Shown one piece after another: positions 59,278-64,000 of a stretch of 64,000 nucleotides of DNA. How positions within the stretch are numbered: the first letter of the stretch is position 1; every line of letters begins with the position of its first letter. The translations under genes were made by a program, and so were the position numbers. The notes below the pieces were generated by a model, which saw only the letters and a program-made list of their open reading frames with translations, made no database searches and was not told the origin of the DNA. Source of the DNA: Ruminococcus sp. (GTDB lineage: Bacteria > Bacillota > Clostridia > Oscillospirales > Ruminococcaceae); NCBI GenBank assembly GCA_017462565.1, contig JAFTQW010000004.1, forward strand, positions 99,395 to 163,394, read 5' to 3'.

Positions 59278-59931
59278 ATGAATAAAAATGACTATATTAT
59301 CCGTCTAGAAACACCAGCTGACTACAGAACTGTAGAAAATATCAACCGTGAGGCGTTTTGGAATTTAAGCGTTCCCGGAGCTAATGAGCATTATTTTGCA
59401 CATATTATGAGAAATCATGCTGATTTCGTTCCCGAACTTGATTTTGTTATTGAGGTTGACGGAAAGGTAATAGCAAGCATAATGTACACCAAATCTAAAC
59501 TCGTTGACGAATCAGGCAAAGAAAAAGAAATTCTTTCCTTTGGTCCGATTTGTGTTCTTCCCCAATATCAGCGTATGGGTTACGGAAAAATCCTCATTGA
59601 ACACTCTTTTGCAAAAGCACTTGAAATGGGTTATGATACGGTTGTGATTTTTGGCAATCCAAATAACTATGTATCCCGTGGATTCAAAAGCAGTTTCAAA
59701 TACAACATTTGTCTTGAGGGTGATATCTTCCCTGCGGCACTTGTTGTAAAGGAACTTCGTAAAGGCGTACTCGATGGTAGAAAATGGTATTACCATGAAA
59801 GCCCCGTTTCTGAATTGCTTAACGATGAGGAAAAGTTCAAACTCTTTGATGCAGAATTTCCGCCAAAAGTCAAGGAATGGAAGCCAAGTCAGGAAGAATT
59901 CTACATTCACTCTCATTCAATCATCAGATAA
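59278..59931 (+). CDS. GNAT N-acetyltransferase (YhbS-like)
   Basis: A 217-aa acetyltransferase. The N-terminal substrate region (NDYIIRLETPADYRTVENIN, REAFWNLSVPGANEHY) is typical of the YhbS group. The acetyl-CoA loop is VLPQYQRMGYGKILIEHSFA, followed by VVIFGNPNNYVSRGFKSS. Start ATG 59278 has AGGAGG 6-7 nt upstream; an earlier ATG (11 codons) is ignored. Complete and probably functional. Substrate unknown. Confidence 0.9.
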   Translation: MNKNDYIIRLETPADYRTVENINREAFWNLSVPGANEHYFAHIMRNHADFVPELDFVIEVDGKVIASIMYTKSKLVDESGKEKEILSFGPICVLPQYQRMGYGKILIEHSFAKALEMGYDTVVIFGNPNNYVSRGFKSSFKYNICLEGDIFPAALVVKELRKGVLDGRKWYYHESPVSELLNDEEKFKLFDAEFPPKVKEWKPSQEEFYIHSHSIIR

Positions 59932-60144
59932 TAACGGATAAAATTAAGCCGACAGTTTTGCTGCGGTTTTTTATGCTATTATGCGTTTTTTCAGTGTAAA
60001 CAGCCGAACTATCTACAAATGGCTGCAAACTCCCATTTCACAAAGTTTTTTTGCCGTTTTTACGATGCAGCCACTACTGCCGCCGCCTAAAATGGCAGAA
60101 CGGAATTTAAGTGATAGCAAAACAGCTATATTTCGGTATATAAT

Positions 60145-60184
60145 GCCTTGTCCCTGCGAATAAGGGGGATAAGGCTTTTCTTTT
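60145..60184 (+). terminator. Terminator between GNAT and two-component genes
   Basis: GCCTTGTCCC / GGGATAAGGC with a 11-nt loop and TTTTCTTTT. The remaining 59932-60361 stretch shows no gene; a GCCCC/GGGGC hairpin lies at about 60311-60334. Confidence 0.82.
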
Positions 60185-60361
60185 CAGGTGATTGAATATT
60201 TCGGTAGACCATAAAACTTTAGCGTATTGGCACACCCTCATTTCGTTTTATACAAGTTCAAATCAGCATTATGCGGAGTGCTACAACAATCACATAACCT
60301 ACGACACATAAAAGCCCCGGAGCGTTTCTGAGGGGCGTGATTCATAACTTAATATCCACTT

Positions 60362-60390
60362 TTGAAAAAGTCCTTAACCTATGCTATAAT
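60362..60390 (+). promoter_or_regulatory. Promoter of the second LytTR/GHKL pair
   Basis: TTGAAA (60362-60367), 17-bp spacer, TATAAT (60385-60390); the same form as the promoter of the first pair. Confidence 0.78.
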
Positions 60391-60420
60391 ATAACAAATG
60401 AGAACAAGGCGGTGAGATAT

Positions 60421-61146
60421 ATGCTAAAAATTGCAATCGTTGACGATGAGCCGAGCGTGGTCGATGAGATACGGAATATCAATGTATCATTCTTTCAGGA
60501 GCAAGGCAAGCCTGTTGACATATACTGCTTTTCAAGCGGAGAGGATATCATAAGCTATCATCAAAAATATGACCTTATCTTCCTTGATATTCAGATGCAG
60601 GGAATGGACGGCATACAAACAGCACAAGAAATACGCCGACATGATAAAAAAGCTACCATGATCTATGTGACGAGCTTCGGCAGAGAAATGGCACGGTCAT
60701 TCTCGGTACACCCTTTTGCATTCCTTGAAAAACCTGTATGTGCGGAATTGCTGCGAAATAATTTGAAGGATTACATGGAATATGCTTTTATGGATCAGGA
60801 TTTCAAGGGTATCCCATTTGAAGCAATGACCGGAACAGTGCTTGTAAAGCCCGATGATATTCTGTATTTTGAATATCTCGGCAATCGAAAAATCCGCATT
60901 GTATGTGATAATTCTGATTTATTCATACAGGATACGATTACAAATCTCTATCAGATAGTCGAGCGATACGGATTTCTTAAACCTCATCAGAGCTTTATTG
61001 TAAATCCTGCCAAGATAAAAGCTGTGTTTGACCTTGATTTGCTTATGATAAATGATGTTAAAGTCCCGGTCGCTTTAAAAAAGAAAAAAACGATTAGGAA
61101 GCAAATAGAGGAATATATGTGCAGTCAGTTTGAGGGAGAATACTAA
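60421..61146 (+). CDS. LytTR response regulator 2
   Basis: A 241-aa AgrA/VirR-like regulator. Receiver: MLKIAIVDDEPSVVDEIRNI; phospho-Asp in LIFLDIQMQGMDGIQTAQEI; conserved Thr/Ser in IYVTSFG and Lys in FLEKPV. LytTR domain from about residue 140: DDILYFEYLGNRKIRIVC..., FLKPHQSFIVNPAKIKAV. The frame is open 28 codons upstream but those cover the promoter. TAATG overlap with the kinase gene. Distinct from the regulator in the mobile element (different D-box and linker). Confidence 0.92.
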   Translation: MLKIAIVDDEPSVVDEIRNINVSFFQEQGKPVDIYCFSSGEDIISYHQKYDLIFLDIQMQGMDGIQTAQEIRRHDKKATMIYVTSFGREMARSFSVHPFAFLEKPVCAELLRNNLKDYMEYAFMDQDFKGIPFEAMTGTVLVKPDDILYFEYLGNRKIRIVCDNSDLFIQDTITNLYQIVERYGFLKPHQSFIVNPAKIKAVFDLDLLMINDVKVPVALKKKKTIRKQIEEYMCSQFEGEY

Positions 61147-62444
61147 TGCTGACGGTTCTTGATATCATTAACACCACAATTTGCGGTTTTCTTGGCATAC
61201 GATTCATTTCAAGATTTTATCCATTTCGGAAGAAGATGAACTTCCACATTCCGATTTGCATTGGAATTCTGGCTGCACATTCATTTCTGAATGTGTACTT
61301 CATCTATCATATGTATTTCCTGAAAAATATGTTTTTTATAGCGGCGTTTGTTTTGTGTACGGTTATTATGTTAAAATGTGATAAATTCAAGTTCCTGCTG
61401 CTTAATGCACTATGCGTTTCTATAGATTATCTGTCTGAAACCTTGTCTGTCTTACTTATGGCTGCATCAGGGCACAAAAGCTTGATTGTGCTTGCTGACT
61501 CAGACGAACTGAAAATCGCAACATATTTTCTTTCTATTCTAATTGTATTTATCCTGTATTTTTTATTAGACATGATTATCCGACGCAAACAAAAAAAACT
61601 GACTTTCGATAATAAACTTCTCAGTTACTATGAGGTTATTGCTTTTCTTATTATTGTGGTATTGCAAATTATTATTATTTTCGGATTAGCAAGTGTTTTT
61701 CCTGATGAACAGCTTAATACATTTCTGGGAATTTTTTCAGTGGGATTCTGTGTGCTGAATTTTGGTTTGTATTTTATGTTTACCCGTTTGGCAGATGCCC
61801 GACGGATTGAATATGAAAATCAACTGATGAAACAGCAGTCTGAAATGCAGCTTAAAGCTTATGAGGGACTATCCGAACAGTACAATGAATCGCTCGGTAT
61901 TGTTCACGATATGAGAAAACATATCCGTTCTCTTGATGTGCTGATTGAAAACGGTTCAGATAAGGCGGCAAAAGAATATCAACAGATGTTATATGCAGAG
62001 CTGAATCGCTTATATCCCAATTTTCGCAATGATAATCAGATGCTGTCGGTTGTCATCAATAATGAGATTGCCAAAGCAAAAAAACTTGAAATTGAAGTTC
62101 AACTCAATATTGAAAAAATAGACCTGGATTTCATTTCAGCAATCGATATGACTACCATATTCAGCAATTTGATTGATAATGCAATTGAAGCCTGTACCGA
62201 GGTTCAAGAGAAAAAATACATTAAGATCAGCATGATGCAGCAGATGAACTTCATCACAGTGAATATCCGCAATCCATACAGCAGATTTGATATGACTGAA
62301 GATAAATTCCGTTCTACAAAAGAAGGACATTTCGGTATTGGTCTGGAGAATGTCCGCAAGGCTCTCAAATCCTATAACGGTACGCTGAATATCAAAACAA
62401 ATGATAGAATTTTTGCTGTGACGGTTATTATTCCAATCTCATAA
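61146..62444 (+). CDS. GHKL sensor kinase 2
   Basis: A 432-aa kinase with about six N-terminal helices (1-220), phosphoacceptor segment NESLGIVHDMRKHIRSLDVL, N-box IFSNLIDNAIEACTEVQEK and G-box KEGHFGIGLENVRKALKSY. Same peptide-sensing class as AgrC, but no agrB or agrD is visible nearby, so the ligand may come from elsewhere or act differently. Translationally coupled to the regulator. Confidence 0.92.
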   Translation: MLTVLDIINTTICGFLGIRFISRFYPFRKKMNFHIPICIGILAAHSFLNVYFIYHMYFLKNMFFIAAFVLCTVIMLKCDKFKFLLLNALCVSIDYLSETLSVLLMAASGHKSLIVLADSDELKIATYFLSILIVFILYFLLDMIIRRKQKKLTFDNKLLSYYEVIAFLIIVVLQIIIIFGLASVFPDEQLNTFLGIFSVGFCVLNFGLYFMFTRLADARRIEYENQLMKQQSEMQLKAYEGLSEQYNESLGIVHDMRKHIRSLDVLIENGSDKAAKEYQQMLYAELNRLYPNFRNDNQMLSVVINNEIAKAKKLEIEVQLNIEKIDLDFISAIDMTTIFSNLIDNAIEACTEVQEKKYIKISMMQQMNFITVNIRNPYSRFDMTEDKFRSTKEGHFGIGLENVRKALKSYNGTLNIKTNDRIFAVTVIIPIS

Positions 62445-62502
62445 TATTTTGTTGAAGATGAACAAAGAAACAACTTTGTTCATCTTCATTTTAGGAAGTT
62501 AT

Positions 62503-62572
62503 CGGGCAAATAATGTTTGAAACCGGACGAATAATGCAGTGTGTTGATTATTGCGGTCTGATATGGTATACT
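62503..62572 (+). promoter_or_regulatory. 21-bp-period direct repeat and promoter (second LytTR target)
   Basis: CGGGCAAATAATG (62503-62515) and CGGACGAATAATG (62524-62536), 21 bp apart. Then TTGATT (62544-62549), 17 bp, TATACT (62567-62572). The repeat ends 7 bp before the -35, the same layout as at 49211. On the opposite strand ATTCGT is shared with the first operator. Confidence 0.75.
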
Positions 62573-62625
62573 GTAATGCAGAGATTTAACTTGATTTAAT
62601 CCATGAAATAACAGAGGAAAAGCTT

Positions 62626-63120
62626 ATGCTGAAATTCGTTCATTTATTCAAGAATTATTATTTAGGGATATCCTTTATTGGTATTATAGCATTCGTCATA
62701 CAGGAAATTCCATATATTATAATGCCATTAGTTAAACCAGAATTAAATCCAATAATGAATATGCAAAATGAAATAAAATGGATTGAAACGGTGCAGGGCA
62801 TATTTGGTATGTTGTCTATGATTTTATTAATGCTGCTTGTTAGAGATGATGTGAATCTTTTCTCAATAGAAACAACAAGAGAGAAAGTATTCTTTACTTT
62901 AATGATAGTTATGATATTGATTAATTTTGTTGGATGGACATTTTATTATACAGGACATTAATATGGATGGTTAATAGTAATCAGTCAATTTGCAGTTGTT
63001 CCTTTATACTATTTATGCTTTGGATTATGGAAAAATAATTACCCATTGGTTTTAATGGCTGCTATATTTTTCATCATTCATACAATTAACGGATGTATGA
63101 ACTTTATTGTAAAAAAGTAA
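62626..63120 (+). pseudogene. Multi-helix membrane protein broken by an in-frame stop
   Basis: Frame from ATG 62626 reads MLKFVHLFKNYYLGISFIGI and on to TFYYTGH, then TAA at 62959-62961, then continues in the same frame YGWLIVISQFAVVPLYYLCF and ends FIVKK at 63120. Both parts are hydrophobic and in one frame, so a single nonsense mutation (a CAA or GAA codon is the likely ancestor) split a 164-aa, about five-helix protein. It is the first gene after the LytTR-type promoter. Family not recognised. Confidence 0.75.
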
Positions 63121-63169
63121 CGTAAAGGAATTCCAATTTGTAAGGTATATGAATATATTGGAGGTAACA

Positions 63170-63781
63170 ATGGAAATTGTTAAAATTGCAGAACAAATAA
63201 AGAAATTATATAATACCAATCGTACACTTATCGTTGGCATTGACGGTTTAGGCGGTGCCGGTAAAAGTACTGTTTCAAAAGAACTGCACAGGAAGCTCAG
63301 CAAGGAAAAATATAAAATTACGCTTCTTCATATTGATGATTTCATTCATCCAAGAGCAATAAGATACAACAAAAATTATGCTGAATGGGAGTGTTACTAT
63401 AATCTTCAATGGCGGTATGATTACTTAGTGAATGAGGTTGTAAATCCCATGAAATGTGGATCTGATTTCAAAGCTAAAGTAGAGTTGTATGACAAGGATA
63501 ATGATACATATTTTTACAGTGAAACCAATGTGCCTGTTGGAAGCATTGTTATCATTGAAGGAGTATTTTTGCAGAGACAAGAGCTTAAAGATGTTTTCGA
63601 TTATATGATATACATTGATATTCCCGAAGAAACCAGACTAAATCGTGTCCTTGAAAGAGATAGGTATATTGGCGATAAACAACAGATTAAAGCCAAATAT
63701 GATAATCGCTATTTACCAGCAGAACATCACTATATAAAAACGTGTTCTCCGGGTCAGAATGCGGATTATATAATAAGATAA
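63170..63781 (+). CDS. Uridine kinase-like P-loop kinase
   Basis: A 203-aa kinase. Walker A GIDGLGGAGKSTVSKEL; ILLHIDDFIHPRAIRY carries the DDF motif; IVIIEGVFLQRQELKDVFDY is Walker B; RVLERDRYIG the lid. It resembles uridine kinase/phosphoribulokinase-like enzymes that phosphorylate small molecules, often found in mobile or resistance-related contexts. Start ATG 63170 has TTGGAGG; the ATG seven codons earlier lacks it. Substrate not readable. Confidence 0.85.
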   Translation: MEIVKIAEQIKKLYNTNRTLIVGIDGLGGAGKSTVSKELHRKLSKEKYKITLLHIDDFIHPRAIRYNKNYAEWECYYNLQWRYDYLVNEVVNPMKCGSDFKAKVELYDKDNDTYFYSETNVPVGSIVIIEGVFLQRQELKDVFDYMIYIDIPEETRLNRVLERDRYIGDKQQIKAKYDNRYLPAEHHYIKTCSPGQNADYIIR

Positions 63782-63811
63782 TCCAAAATCATAGGAAAGC
63801 AAGGTGGAATC

Positions 63812-64000
63812 ATGTCAAATATTATCGAAATCAAAAACATCACAAAAGAATTCAAAGTTCTCAACCGCCGTGAAGGATTAAAAGGCAGTCTGAAAGACCT
63901 GTTTTCAAGGGACTACAAAATAGTCCGTGCTGTGGACAATATCAGCATGAGCATTAAACAGGGCGAAATCGTCGGTTACTTAGGCCCTAACGGCGCAGGA
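63812..64000 (+). CDS. ABC transporter ATPase, N-terminus, runs off the window
   Basis: 63 codons: MSNIIEIKNITKEFKVLNRR, EGLKGSLKDLFSRDYKIVRA, VDNISMSIKQGEIVGYLGPN then GAG, where the Walker A begins. The N-terminal insert (LKGSLKDLF...) before VRAVDNISM is typical of the ABC-2 ATPase group often paired with two multi-helix permeases (COG4586-like). It lies 30 bp after the kinase gene. The rest is beyond 64000. Confidence 0.9.
   Translation, partial: MSNIIEIKNITKEFKVLNRREGLKGSLKDLFSRDYKIVRAVDNISMSIKQGEIVGYLGPNGAG

Overview
The window looks like a chromosome segment of an anaerobic, cellulosome-bearing, Ruminococcus-like member of the Clostridia (Oscillospiraceae). This rests on a secreted C39-peptidase protein ending in a type I dockerin, an [FeFe]-hydrogenase maturase (hydG) with its small regulator, endospore genes (spoIIGA, sigE, an alpha/beta SASP, a YlmC/YmxH protein), an rpmA/prp pair with the Firmicute L27 N-terminal extension, and strong TTGACA-17-TATAAT promoters. 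Species is inferred, not shown.

Backbone, about 1-40.7 kb: glgA (partial), purL, mtaB, an HPr-like protein, a NERD protein, rpsF-ssb-rpsR, a TraB/GumN lipoprotein, an MFS exporter behind a leader-peptide attenuator, pyrK-pyrD-ruvX, trmL, degV, a SASP gene, a TtcA-like enzyme, spoIIGA-sigE, a DEAD-box helicase, mntP, yebC, mrnC, obg, rplU-prp-rpmA, prmA, a MoxR/DUF58/transglutaminase/C39-dockerin operon, rpsB-tsf, and TM1266-like/hydG behind an unusual structured leader. Palindrome-rich repeat elements sit in the intergenic gaps near 0.5, 4.7, 17.5, 19.3 and 21.6 kb.

Accessory region, about 40.8-64 kb: the most striking structure is a tRNA-Leu(UAG) gene cut in two in its anticodon loop. The 5' half is at 41530-41564 and the 3' half at 54344-54395. 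Between them lies a 12.8-kb element with a large serine recombinase, a RepA-like ATPase, an RHH protein, a complete agr-type quorum-sensing module (response regulator, GHKL kinase, a Ser-type AgrD-like peptide, AgrB), and downstream a secreted small protein, a lipoprotein and an ABC exporter. Just inside its left end the element carries its own intact tRNA-Leu(UAG), apparently replacing the gene it destroys. A decayed tRNA-Leu 5' half followed by the same recombinase arm lies 550 bp upstream, suggesting serial insertions at this locus.

From 54.4 to 59.2 kb there is a decayed prophage/mobile remnant (DUF6329-like, DUF4314-like, BRO-N, YubB-like, Gp15 and recombinase fragments, a truncated GH3). 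An exact 2.28-kb inversion explains how both a Gp15 gene and a recombinase gene were split, and undoing it restores both reading frames. A type I toxin-antitoxin locus follows. The last 5 kb holds a second LytTR/GHKL two-component pair, a 21-bp-period direct repeat like the one upstream of agrD, a nonsense-broken membrane gene, a uridine kinase-like P-loop protein and the start of an ABC ATPase.
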